Origin: Bacteroidales bacterium
GTDB taxonomy: Bacteria; Bacteroidota; Bacteroidia; Bacteroidales; Muribaculaceae
Direction of reading: 5' to 3'
Length of the DNA: 36,879 nt
Assembly (NCBI GenBank): GCA_004555955.1
Contig: SFJG01000012.1
Location: forward strand, 1-36,879
The notes below the pieces were generated by a model. It made no database searches. It had not been told where the DNA came from and was given only the letters and a program-made list of their open reading frames with translations. Positions 7,978-15,679 of this stretch are shown piece after piece. The number at the start of each line of letters is the position of its first letter. The first letter of the stretch is position 1. The translations under genes and the position numbers were made by a program.

Positions 7978-8760
7978 ATGCAATATTGGATAATCAAGGA
8001 CGGAGAAAGTAAGGGACCGTTCACCCTTGAAGAACTTCAAGCAATGGGCATCAGCCAAACCACGAAAATTTGGTGTAAAGGCATGGACAACTGGACCAAA
8101 GCCGGCGAAACCGACATTGCAGACGCCCTTTTTGCGCATGTCGTGGACGAGAGTGAAGAACGGAGTGCTGAGAGCGCAGAGGCTTCTGAGAGTGAAGAGC
8201 GGAGTGCGGAGAGCGCGGAGGTTCCCGAGAGTGAAGAGCTGAGTGCGGAGAGCGCAAAGGCTTCTGAGAGTGAGGAGCGGAGTGCGGAAAGCGGAGAGGC
8301 TTCTGAGAGTGAAGAGCAGAGTGCGGAGAGCGCAGAGGCTTCTGAACAGCCGCGAATGACGCCACCGCCGTATAATCCTGCGCTGTATAGTCAGCCGCCG
8401 TACATGCCGCAACAACCCCCGATGCCGGGCTACAGACCGCAACCTTCACCGCAACAAATCTATAACGACGGATATCGTCGCGGACTCGAAGATGGCAAAA
8501 AACTCGACGCCGACACCGACACGTCGAAATGTCCGCCAAGCAATATGGTGTGGGCGGTTTTGGCTACAGTATTTTGCTGTATGCCTGCCGGAATCGTGTC
8601 GATTGTCTACGCGTCTCGTGTAAGCGGTTTGTACCACAAAGGCGATTTCGTCGGCGCAAAGCGTGCCAGCGACCGCGCTGCCTATTGGGCTCTCGGCTCG
8701 GCTATCTTCCATATGGTGACTTATCCAATCACGTCTGCTCTCTCATTACTGATGATGTGA
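7978..8760 (+). CDS. GYF_2 (DUF4339) domain protein with 13-residue repeats and a CD225/dispanin-like membrane domain
   Basis: 260 residues. Residues 1-52 are a GYF_2/DUF4339 domain (MQYWIIKDGESKGPFTLEEL, then TKIWCKGMDNWTKA), a probable peptide-binding module. Residues 58-122 are five 13-residue repeats of ESEERSAESAEAS type. Residues about 125-160 are rich in Pro, Tyr and Gln. Residues about 181-260 hold a two-helix membrane region (PPSNMVWAVLATVFCCMPAGI...VYASRVSGLYHKGDFVGA) with the layout of the CD225/interferon-induced transmembrane family. GYF_2 plus CD225 is a recurring Bacteroidetes architecture with no established function. The ATG follows a promoter at 7921-7950. A bidirectional terminator separates it from the convergent lipoprotein/aspS operon. 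Confidence 0.8.
   Translation: MQYWIIKDGESKGPFTLEELQAMGISQTTKIWCKGMDNWTKAGETDIADALFAHVVDESEERSAESAEASESEERSAESAEVPESEELSAESAKASESEERSAESGEASESEEQSAESAEASEQPRMTPPPYNPALYSQPPYMPQQPPMPGYRPQPSPQQIYNDGYRRGLEDGKKLDADTDTSKCPPSNMVWAVLATVFCCMPAGIVSIVYASRVSGLYHKGDFVGAKRASDRAAYWALGSAIFHMVTYPITSALSLLMM
8149..8343 (+). repeat. Five tandem 39-bp repeats inside the GYF/CD225 gene
   Basis: Five in-frame copies of a 39-bp unit code for ESEERSAESAEAS and variants (VP, LSAESAK, SGEAS, EQSAES). The copies differ by only a few bases, so slippage or recombination could change copy number without a frameshift. Confidence 0.85.
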
Positions 8761-8764
8761 TAAG

Positions 8765-8799
8765 AGGTAAAAGGTAAGAGGTAAAAGGTAAGAGGTAAG
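8765..8799 (+). repeat. Heptanucleotide repeat array, 5 units
   Basis: Five consecutive 7-bp units: AGGTAAA, AGGTAAG, AGGTAAA, AGGTAAG, AGGTAAG. They begin just after the stop codon of the GYF/CD225 gene. The same unit builds the larger array at 23816-23920. Confidence 0.8.
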
Positions 8800-8841
8800 G
8801 GAGGATTTCCTTTGCTTGGTGAGTATAATATGATGATAATA

Positions 8842-8879
8842 AAAAAACAGGACTGCGTTTTGGCGTGGTCCTGTTTTTT
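8842..8879. terminator. Bidirectional rho-independent terminator
   Basis: The 12-base arms AAAAAACAGGAC (8842-8853) and GTCCTGTTTTTT (8868-8879) are perfect complements around a 14-base loop. U-runs form on both strands. It lies between the convergent GYF/CD225 gene and the lipoprotein/aspS operon and would serve both. Confidence 0.85.
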
Positions 8880-8914
8880 GCCGGAGTGATATTCCGAACG
8901 GAAGCCCGCATGGG

Positions 8915-9235
8915 CTATCTTTCCATCGGTTTGATTTCTTTCTCAATCAATTTTCTTTTTTCCCCGCCGGCTTTTTGAATTTCCTTGCGAATCTTTTCTT
9001 CAGCTGCGCTGTGTACCGTTGTCGACGGTTTTTCGGTTGCGTCGGGAGTTTCGTCGGTTTCGAACGAAGCCGATTGCACCGTGTCGGAAGCCTCTTCGTA
9101 GCCGATTTCGTAGATGTCGTCGTCGGCGCTCTGTTCGGTGGGCTCGGTGGCAGGTTGTGTGGATTGTTTGTCGGTGCTACCGCTGCACGACGACAGGGTA
9201 ACACCGACAATAATCGCTAATATAAGTCGTTTCAT
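8915..9235 (-). CDS. Small lipoprotein of unknown function
   Basis: 106 residues. It has an N-terminal lipoprotein signal MKRLILAIIVGVTLSSC with the lipidated Cys at residue 17, then a disordered Thr/Glu/Ser/Asp-rich middle, then a charged helical tail (AAEEKIRKEIQKAGGEKRKLIEKE). Its start codon overlaps the aspS stop by one base (TAATG), so it is probably translated by re-initiation from the aspS message. No family is recognised. The high Ser/Thr/Glu content suggests an extended periplasmic or surface linker, which is inference. Confidence 0.75.
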   Translation of the reverse strand: MKRLILAIIVGVTLSSCSGSTDKQSTQPATEPTEQSADDDIYEIGYEEASDTVQSASFETDETPDATEKPSTTVHSAAEEKIRKEIQKAGGEKRKLIEKEIKPMER

Positions 9236-10995
9236 TATTCTTCTTTTAAGTCAACCACGAGGTTCAGTTCGTCGAGTTGAGATTGGTCGAGCGGAGCGGG
9301 AGCGTCGAGCATAACGTCGCGGCCGCTGTTGTTCTTCGGGAAAGCGATGCAGTCGCGGATAGAGTCGAGACCTGCGAAGAGCGACACCCAACGGTCGAGT
9401 CCGTAAGCCAAGCCACCGTGAGGCGGTGCCCCGTATTTGAACGCGTTCATCAAGAATCCGAATTGTTCTTGTGCTTTTTCGGGGGTAAATCCGAGGATTT
9501 CGAACATCTTGGCTTGGAGTTTCGGGTCGTGGATACGAATCGAACCGCCACCGACTTCGACTCCGTTGACCACCATATCGTAAGCATCGGCGCGGACGGC
9601 AGCCGGGTCGGTGTCGAGCAGCGGGATGTCTTCGTCTTTGGGGTGTGTGAACGGATGGTGCATAGCCATCAAGCGACCTTCTTCTTCGCTCCATTCAAAC
9701 ATCGGGAAGTCGACAACCCAGAGGCAAGCGAATTTGTTTTTGTCGCGCAGTCCGAGTTGGTTAGCCACCTCGAGACGGAGTTCGCAGAGTTGTTTGCGAG
9801 TCTTCATAGCGTCGTCGCCGCAGAGTATAAGGATGAGGTCGCCGGGCTTAGCGTCGAAGGCTTCGCGCAACTTTTGGAGCGTTTCTTGGGAGTAGAATTT
9901 GTCGACGCTCGATTTGACATTTCCGTTTGCTTCAACGCGAGCGTAAACCAAACCTTTAGCGCCGATTTGCGGACGTTTGACGAATTCGGTGAGTTGGTCG
10001 AGTTGTTTGCGAGTGTAAGAAGCGGCGCCTTCAGCGCAGATACCGCCGATGTAAGCGGCATTGTCCATCACGGCAAATCCGGAGCCTTTTAGGATGTCCA
10101 TCAGTTCGACAAACTTCATGCCGAAACGCAAGTCGGGCTTGTCGGAGCCGTAGTATTTCATAGCGTCCGCCCAAGTCATGCGGAGGAACGGTTCGTTGAG
10201 TTCTACGCCGCGGAGAGTGCGGAACAGGTGTTTCGCCATACCTTCGAAGATAGAGATAACGTCTTCTTGCTCGACGAAACTCATTTCGCAGTCGATTTGT
10301 GTAAATTCCGGCTGACGGTCGGCGCGGAGGTCTTCGTCGCGGAAGCATTTAACGATTTGGAAATATCGGTCGAATCCCGACACCATGAGCAATTGCTTAA
10401 GCGTTTGAGGCGATTGCGGCAGGGCGTAGAATTGACCGGGGTTCATGCGCGAAGGCACGACGAAGTCGCGAGCACCTTCCGGGGTAGAGCCGATGAGCAT
10501 GGGCGTTTCCACTTCGAGGAAGCCTTTGCTGTCGAGGTATCGGCGCACTTCCATGGTCATTTTGTGACGCAACTCGAGGTTGCGGCGCACGCAGTTGCGG
10601 CGCAAGTCGAGGTAGCGATAGCGCATTCGCAGGTCGTCGCCGCCGTCGGTATTGTCTTCGATGGTAAACGGCGGGATTTCGCTCTGCGTAATCACGCGGA
10701 GGTCGGAAGCGATGATTTCGATGTCGCCGGTCGGTAAGTTGGCGTTCTTGTTAGAGCGCTCTTCGACGGTTCCTGTTACTTGGATAACGAATTCGCGGCC
10801 GAGATGATTGGCAGCGTCGCAAAGCGATTCGTTGACGTCGACGTTAAACACCAATTGCGTGATGCCGTAGCGGTCGCGTAGGTCGACAAACGTCATACCG
10901 CCCATTTTGCGTGTGCGCTGCACCCATCCGGCAAGCGTAACAGTCTCGCCGACGTTGCTTATGCGCAATTCTCCACAAGTTTTTGTTCTATACAT
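9235..10995 (-). CDS. aspS: Aspartyl-tRNA synthetase
   Basis: 586 residues, the normal length for the bacterial-type enzyme that charges tRNA-Asp in the cytoplasm. The N-terminal OB-fold anticodon-binding domain includes GWVQRTRKMGGMTFVDLRD. The class II motif 2 loop is FRDEDLRADRQPEFTQIDCEMSF, and motif 3 near the C-terminus is GGLAYGLDRWVSLFAG. A GAD insertion domain lies between motifs 2 and 3, as in other bacterial AspRS. ATG start at 10995. It is transcribed from a promoter overlapping that of the divergent pseudouridine synthase and ends in a one-base overlap with a small lipoprotein gene. Confidence 0.97.
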   Translation of the reverse strand: MYRTKTCGELRISNVGETVTLAGWVQRTRKMGGMTFVDLRDRYGITQLVFNVDVNESLCDAANHLGREFVIQVTGTVEERSNKNANLPTGDIEIIASDLRVITQSEIPPFTIEDNTDGGDDLRMRYRYLDLRRNCVRRNLELRHKMTMEVRRYLDSKGFLEVETPMLIGSTPEGARDFVVPSRMNPGQFYALPQSPQTLKQLLMVSGFDRYFQIVKCFRDEDLRADRQPEFTQIDCEMSFVEQEDVISIFEGMAKHLFRTLRGVELNEPFLRMTWADAMKYYGSDKPDLRFGMKFVELMDILKGSGFAVMDNAAYIGGICAEGAASYTRKQLDQLTEFVKRPQIGAKGLVYARVEANGNVKSSVDKFYSQETLQKLREAFDAKPGDLILILCGDDAMKTRKQLCELRLEVANQLGLRDKNKFACLWVVDFPMFEWSEEEGRLMAMHHPFTHPKDEDIPLLDTDPAAVRADAYDMVVNGVEVGGGSIRIHDPKLQAKMFEILGFTPEKAQEQFGFLMNAFKYGAPPHGGLAYGLDRWVSLFAGLDSIRDCIAFPKNNSGRDVMLDAPAPLDQSQLDELNLVVDLKEE

Positions 10996-11039
10996 ATCGT
11001 TGTTTTGTTATTTTTTGTTGTCACTTTAGTACGATACTG

Positions 11040-11072
11040 CAAAGTTACACCTTTTTTTATTATATTTGCAAA
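11040..11072 (-). promoter_or_regulatory. Promoter for aspS
   Basis: On the minus strand, TTTG (11072-11069) is followed after 21 bases by TAACTTTG (11047-11040), about 45 bases before the aspS start. It overlaps the divergent promoter at 11061-11068. Confidence 0.6.
11061..11068 (+). promoter_or_regulatory. -7 box for the RluA-family gene
   Basis: TATATTTG matches TAnnTTTG, 17 bases before the ATG at 11085. No convincing -33 TTG is seen. The box rules out the longer reading that would begin at 10983. Confidence 0.5.
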
Positions 11073-11084
11073 AAAATATTCGTA

Positions 11085-12011
11085 ATGGCGAAAAACGTTA
11101 CTAATAAAACAACAGGGCAACCAAAGCCCGACAGTATATACACATGGCAGATTGATGGCGAAACGACGCTGCTTGAAGCCTTGATTGCCAAACTTAGCGA
11201 CCATAAGCGCACGGCGTTGAAGTCGATGCTCAAATACGGGCAGGTGGCAGTAGGCGGCGTGCCGACAACGCAATTCAATGCGCCGCTCGTTGCCGGCGAC
11301 AAGGTGACGGTCAATTTTACGCGCCCGTTTGTGGTGTTCAGCCATCCACGCATTCAGTTGGTGTATGAAGACGACGACATTATCGTAATCAATAAAGGTA
11401 GCGGCATACTGTCGGTATCGACCGACAATATCAAAGACGGCACAGCCTACAGTGCGTTGCGTAACTATCTGAAGGAGAAAGACCCGCGGCTGATGCTTTT
11501 CATCGTGCACAGGCTCGACCGCGACACTTCCGGACTGATGCTTTTCGCCAAGTCGCGCGAAGCCAAAGACGCCATGCAGCACAATTGGAACAATATGGTG
11601 CTCCACCGCACATACGTCGCCGTTGTCGAAGGGAAAGTTGAGGAAGAGCAAGGCGTTGTGAAGAGTTATTTGGGCGAAACGTCGCAATACGAGGTCTATT
11701 CGTCGCAAGACCCCTCTGCGGGACAACTTGCCGTGACGCGCTATCGCCGACTCGCAACAGCCAACGGCTATTCGCTGATGGAACTCGAACTCGACACCGG
11801 GCGAAAGAATCAGATACGCGTCCACATGAAAGACCTCGGACATTCGATAGTCGGCGACCGCAAGTATGGCGCCAAGTCGAGCCCGATACATCGACTGGCG
11901 TTGCATGCGCGCACGTTGGATTTCGTGCACCCGATGACACGCCAAGAGTTGAAATTTGAGACGCCCATACCGGCGCGATTTACCGCCTTGTTGACAGTCG
12001 GCGGAAAATAG
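11085..12011 (+). CDS. RluA-family pseudouridine synthase
   Basis: 308 residues from the chosen start. The N-terminus has S4-like features (LLEALIAKL...LKYGQVAVGGV). The catalytic motif HRLDRDTSGLMLFAKS contains the active-site Asp at residue 145, and further family segments follow (ELDTGRKNQIRVHM, GDRKYGA). The enzyme isomerises uridine to pseudouridine in rRNA or tRNA; the exact target (RluC/RluD/TruC type) cannot be told from sequence. An in-frame start at 10983 exists but lies upstream of the -7 box, so the ATG at 11085 (MAKNVTNKTT) is preferred. The GH3 gene follows after 16 bases, indicating an operon. Confidence 0.88.
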   Translation: MAKNVTNKTTGQPKPDSIYTWQIDGETTLLEALIAKLSDHKRTALKSMLKYGQVAVGGVPTTQFNAPLVAGDKVTVNFTRPFVVFSHPRIQLVYEDDDIIVINKGSGILSVSTDNIKDGTAYSALRNYLKEKDPRLMLFIVHRLDRDTSGLMLFAKSREAKDAMQHNWNNMVLHRTYVAVVEGKVEEEQGVVKSYLGETSQYEVYSSQDPSAGQLAVTRYRRLATANGYSLMELELDTGRKNQIRVHMKDLGHSIVGDRKYGAKSSPIHRLALHARTLDFVHPMTRQELKFETPIPARFTALLTVGGK

Positions 12012-12027
12012 AAACAACAGAAGCGAG

Positions 12028-13554
12028 ATGAGCATAACATCGTTGATTAGACCATTGTTTATGCGCCGATTGCGAGCCATCGAACGGCTCACAGCCGACG
12101 GCGAAGCCACGCAGCGCCGCGAATTGCGTCGGTTGCTTCGAAGTGGTGTTGCCACCGAGTATGGCAGTCGCTATGGCTTCAAAACGATAACGACCTACGA
12201 CGAATTTCGTCGACGCGTACCCCTTGTGCGCTACGAAGACATCCGCTCTGACGTGATGCGCATGGTCGATGGCGAGAAGAACGTGCTTTGGCCGGGACGT
12301 GTTCGCAACTTTGCCCAATCGTCGGGAACGAGCGACGGCAAAAGCAAGTATATACCTATCAGCCGCGACTCGTTCAACCGCTGCCATTATCAAGGCGGAT
12401 TCGACACCGTGGCGCTCTATCTGGGCGAAAACCCCAAGAGCCGAATCTTCGACGGCAAGGCGTTTATTCTCGGCGGAAGTTTCGCCAACGAACTTCACAG
12501 CCATGCCACCGTCGGCGACCTCTCGGCAAATCTTATTGATAACATAACCCCGTTGGTAAACCTTGTTCGTATCCCGTCGAAGCGTATAGCCTTGATGGAA
12601 GAATGGGAAGCGAAACTGCCGGCGCTCGTTGGTGCGAGTCGCCATGCCAATGTTACTAACCTCTCGGGCGTGCCTTCGTGGTTTCTTTCTGTGTTGAAAG
12701 AGTTGCTGCGCGTCGAAGGTTGCGACTCGTTGCACCAAGTGTGGCCCAACCTCGAAGTGTTTTTCCACGGCGGCATCAACTTCCGCCCCTACAGCGAACA
12801 ATATCGCAGCATAACCGACCCCGACAAGATGCACTACGTCGACACCTACAACGCCTCCGAAGGCTTTTTTGCCGCACAATATACGTCGGCGTCGGAGGCA
12901 ATGCTTCTGCTGCTCGACTTGGGCATCTTCTTCGAATTTATACCGTTTGGAGATTGCGAACACGACAATCCCGAGGCAGTTCCCATCGAAGACGTAGTGG
13001 CGGGTCGCACTTACGAACTGGTCATTACGTCGTGCAACGGTCTGTGGCGCTATCGCCCCGGCGACACCGTGCGCATCGAGAGCACCTCGCCGCTGACCAT
13101 CACCGTTGCCGGACGCACCAAGCACTACATCAACGCATTCGGCGAAGAACTGATGGTCTACAACGCCGACGAGGCTGTTGCCCGAACGTGCGAGCAAACC
13201 GGCGATGCTATCTTGAACTATACGGCAGCGCCCGTCTACGCTACGCGCACTACCAAAGGACGTCACCAGTGGCTCATCGAATTCGCTCGACCGCCGCACG
13301 ACGTAGAGCGTTTCGCCGACCTGCTCGACCAAAATCTCCAGCAAATCAATTCCGACTATCAAGCCAAGCGCACCGGCGGAATCTTTATCGACCGTCTGAG
13401 CATCATCGTTGCCCGTCAAGGACTGTTCGACGACTGGCTGATGCAGCATGGCGGAAAGCTCGGCGGTCAGCGCAAGATTCCTCGTCTTTTGAATAATCGC
13501 GATATAATCGACAGTATGATAGAATTAAACCCACATAAAAACATAGAAAAATGA
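12028..13554 (+). CDS. GH3-family acyl-adenylate-forming protein
   Basis: 508 residues resembling the GH3 auxin-responsive family, acyl-acid amido synthetases of the ANL adenylating superfamily best known from plants. The ATP-binding loop QSSGTSDGKSKYIP is near residues 98-111. The conserved YNASEGFFA lies mid-protein, and WRYRPGDTV and GRTKHYINAFGEE occupy the hinge region. Bacteroidetes commonly carry one copy, and its substrate there is not established. It begins 16 bases after the pseudouridine synthase and overlaps the alkaline phosphatase start by four bases (ATGA), so the three are probably one transcript. The family is firm; amino-acid conjugation is inference. Confidence 0.85.
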   Translation: MSITSLIRPLFMRRLRAIERLTADGEATQRRELRRLLRSGVATEYGSRYGFKTITTYDEFRRRVPLVRYEDIRSDVMRMVDGEKNVLWPGRVRNFAQSSGTSDGKSKYIPISRDSFNRCHYQGGFDTVALYLGENPKSRIFDGKAFILGGSFANELHSHATVGDLSANLIDNITPLVNLVRIPSKRIALMEEWEAKLPALVGASRHANVTNLSGVPSWFLSVLKELLRVEGCDSLHQVWPNLEVFFHGGINFRPYSEQYRSITDPDKMHYVDTYNASEGFFAAQYTSASEAMLLLLDLGIFFEFIPFGDCEHDNPEAVPIEDVVAGRTYELVITSCNGLWRYRPGDTVRIESTSPLTITVAGRTKHYINAFGEELMVYNADEAVARTCEQTGDAILNYTAAPVYATRTTKGRHQWLIEFARPPHDVERFADLLDQNLQQINSDYQAKRTGGIFIDRLSIIVARQGLFDDWLMQHGGKLGGQRKIPRLLNNRDIIDSMIELNPHKNIEK

Positions 13555-14927
13555 AAAAGTTTGTTATGACTTTTGCGCTCGTTGTAGCGTTTGTTTTGTC
13601 CGTACAGGCGGCAAAACCGAAGTACATATTCTTATTTATCGGCGACGGCATGGGTATGGGACATGTTATGGCTGCCGAAAACTACAATCGTATGGTTAAA
13701 GGCTCCGCAGAGCCGATTCTAATGATGCAATTCCCCGTCGCTTCGCAGTTGTGGACATACTCGGCAAATTCTCCGGTGACCGATTCGGCGGCTGCCGGCA
13801 CTGCCTTGGCTTGCGGCGTGAAGACGAAAAACTATATGCTCGGCGTGAACCCCGACACCGTTGCGGTTAATTCCGTTGCTCACGAACTGAAAACGAAGTT
13901 TGGCTACGGCGTCGGCTTGGTAACTTCCGTGGCTTACGACGATGCCACCCCGGCTGCACACTATGCGCATCGCGCAAATCGCGGCATGGCTGAGGAAATC
14001 AACTACGACGGTGCGCGTTCCAACTTCGACTTCATAGCCGGAGCGGGTACGAAAGCTTCGGAGCACGGCGATGTGGCTCGCGGCGAGCGTATCTTTGAGG
14101 ATTGGCGCGCCAACGGCTGGACGGTTGCCAAAGGCATCGACGCACTCCATGCCGAGAAAAATCCGCGCCGCGTGTTGCTCATGCCCGCTCATCCTGCCGG
14201 CGCTAACGAAATAGGCTACACCATCGACAGTCTCCCGGGAGCCAATTCGCTTGCCGACCTTACTCGCGAATGTCTCGACCACCTCAAACGCGTTTCGCCG
14301 TCGAAATTCTTTATGATGGTCGAAGGCGGTAACATCGACCATGCCGCACACGGCAACGACGGCGGCACGGTTGTCAAAGAAATAATCAACTTCCAGGAAG
14401 CGCTACGCATTGCGTACGACTTCTATCGTCAGCATCCGAAAGAAACGCTTATCGTTGTGACTGCCGACCACGATACGGGCGGCATGACTACCGGCGTTAA
14501 AGGCGGTCAGTTGCGTCCCGACCTTATCGACTATCAACGTATGTCGAAGGAGAAATTCAGCGACCTCTGCGCTCAAGAGAAGCACCGCGACTGGAACTCT
14601 ATGAAGCAACTCATCAGCGAGCGTCTCGGTCTGTTCGGTCCTATCGCAGTGAGCGAACTCGAAGAAGCGCGCCTCTTCGACAGTTACGCACGCCTGCGCG
14701 CAAACATTGGTAAAGGTAATGCAACGCTCTACAAAGAATTTAACAACTTCAGCGAGGTGGTTTTCGACCTGCTTAACCATAAGACAGGCTACGGCTTTAC
14801 GACAAACAGCCACACCGGCAACCCTGTGCCCGTATATGCTATCGGCGTCGGCAGCGAGCGCTTCAGCCGTCTCAGCAACAATATCGACATCCCGGCTCAC
14901 TTCCGTGCCTTGACTGGTGTGAAGTAG
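13551..14927 (+). CDS. Alkaline phosphatase (PhoA family), exported
   Basis: 458 residues with a signal peptide (MKKFVMTFALVVAFVLSVQA). Metal and catalytic motifs are visible in order: FLFIGDGMGMGH (first Zn/Mg Asp), VTDSAAAGTALACG (nucleophile Ser79), MVEGGNIDHAAHGND (Zn ligands), VVTADHDTGG (Zn ligands) and NSHTGNPVPVYA (C-terminal His). It would release phosphate from monoesters in the periplasm. The ATG overlaps the GH3 stop (ATGA), indicating coupled translation. A short heptamer array follows the stop. No Pho-box-like element was identified. Confidence 0.92.
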   Translation: MKKFVMTFALVVAFVLSVQAAKPKYIFLFIGDGMGMGHVMAAENYNRMVKGSAEPILMMQFPVASQLWTYSANSPVTDSAAAGTALACGVKTKNYMLGVNPDTVAVNSVAHELKTKFGYGVGLVTSVAYDDATPAAHYAHRANRGMAEEINYDGARSNFDFIAGAGTKASEHGDVARGERIFEDWRANGWTVAKGIDALHAEKNPRRVLLMPAHPAGANEIGYTIDSLPGANSLADLTRECLDHLKRVSPSKFFMMVEGGNIDHAAHGNDGGTVVKEIINFQEALRIAYDFYRQHPKETLIVVTADHDTGGMTTGVKGGQLRPDLIDYQRMSKEKFSDLCAQEKHRDWNSMKQLISERLGLFGPIAVSELEEARLFDSYARLRANIGKGNATLYKEFNNFSEVVFDLLNHKTGYGFTTNSHTGNPVPVYAIGVGSERFSRLSNNIDIPAHFRALTGVK

Positions 14928-14933
14928 CAGCAA

Positions 14934-14961
14934 GCGTTTATCGTTTATTGTTTAGCGTCTA
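14934..14961 (+). repeat. Short heptanucleotide repeat array, 4 units
   Basis: Four degenerate 7-bp units: GCGTTTA, TCGTTTA, TTGTTTA, GCGTCTA. On the minus strand they read TAAACGC, TAAACGA and so on, distantly like a rotation of the AGGTAAA unit seen at 8765 and 23816. The array sits just after the alkaline phosphatase stop. Confidence 0.5.
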
Positions 14962-15000
14962 TCGGGTCGGAGCGTAAAATTGGAAAAATATTGGCGAAAT

Positions 15001-15032
15001 TTTGCTTTTTCGGTAGATGAACATTATCTTTG
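15001..15032 (+). promoter_or_regulatory. Promoter for the DUF4254-GT9 pair
   Basis: TTTG at 15001-15004 is followed after 20 bases by TATCTTTG at 15025-15032, a near-ideal Bacteroidetes promoter. The ATG at 15061 lies 28 bases downstream. Confidence 0.75.
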
Positions 15033-15060
15033 TGATATTATACACTCTCAAACCAATATT

Positions 15061-15672
15061 ATGAATATTTTTGTTTCAAAGTGCATCGAGATTTTTGCAA
15101 ACACTACTCTGCACTACCATAAATTTGACAATATCGACGCGAAACCGGAAAATCCTTATCAGGCGGGGACAATCGAAGACGTACTCTTCCGCAAGAATTG
15201 GATTGATGCCGTGCAATGGCATATGGAAGACATTATCCGCGACCCGAACATCGACCCGGTAGACGCTTTGGCGCTGAAACGTCGTATCGACAAGTCTAAC
15301 CAAGACCGTACCGACTTGGTTGAGGATATCGACACATACTTCCGCGACCTTTATAAAGACGTTGTGCCCTCAGCCGACGCGACAATCAACACCGAAAGCC
15401 CCGCATGGGCAGTCGACCGCTTGAGCATCCTTGCGCTGAAAATCTATCATATGGAGCAGGAGGTGAAACGCACCGACGCAACGGAGGCGCACGTGGCAAA
15501 ATGCGGCGCAAAACTCGCCGTGTTGCTCGAGCAACAAAAAGACTTGTCGACTGCAATCGGTCAACTCCTCGACGACATCGCTGCCGGTAAAAAGTATATG
15601 AAGGTTTACCGTCAAATGAAAATGTATAACGACGCCGACACCAACCCCGTGCTATACGCCAAAGGGAAATAG
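15061..15672 (+). CDS. DUF4254 family protein
   Basis: 203 residues, soluble and mostly helical, starting MNIFVSKCIEIFANTTLHYH. It contains the DUF4254 features ENPYQAGTIEDVLFRKNWIDAVQWHMEDIIRDP, then ALKRRIDKSNQDRTDLVE, and WAVDRLSILALKIYHMEQEV. An in-frame ATG at 14980 would add 27 residues but lies upstream of the promoter at 15001-15032, so 15061 is preferred. DUF4254 proteins recur next to GT9 glycosyltransferases in Bacteroidetes, as here, with only a few bases between the two genes. Their function is unknown; a role in surface glycan or lipid A-core synthesis is inferred from that pairing. Confidence 0.85.
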   Translation: MNIFVSKCIEIFANTTLHYHKFDNIDAKPENPYQAGTIEDVLFRKNWIDAVQWHMEDIIRDPNIDPVDALALKRRIDKSNQDRTDLVEDIDTYFRDLYKDVVPSADATINTESPAWAVDRLSILALKIYHMEQEVKRTDATEAHVAKCGAKLAVLLEQQKDLSTAIGQLLDDIAAGKKYMKVYRQMKMYNDADTNPVLYAKGK

Positions 15673-15679
15673 GCAGGTG

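Noticed and set aside
8149..8343. Regularly spaced repeats considered as a CRISPR array
   Set aside because: The repeats are tandem without unique spacers and stay in frame within a protein; no cas genes are nearby.
7954..8539. Minus-strand frames over the GYF/CD225 gene with repetitive LRSLCALRT-like sequence
   Set aside because: The repetition simply reflects the 39-bp coding repeat on the plus strand.
10983..11084. Longer RluA-family start
   Set aside because: It precedes the -7 box at 11061-11068 and encodes a Phe/Tyr/Cys-rich stretch unlike the family N-terminus.
10959..13449. Long minus-strand frames (398 and 489 codons) opposite the RluA, GH3 and neighbouring genes
   Set aside because: They lack recognisable domains or signal peptides, and they mirror well-supported plus-strand genes. 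The TCG/GTCGAC-rich codon use depletes antisense stops and creates such frames.
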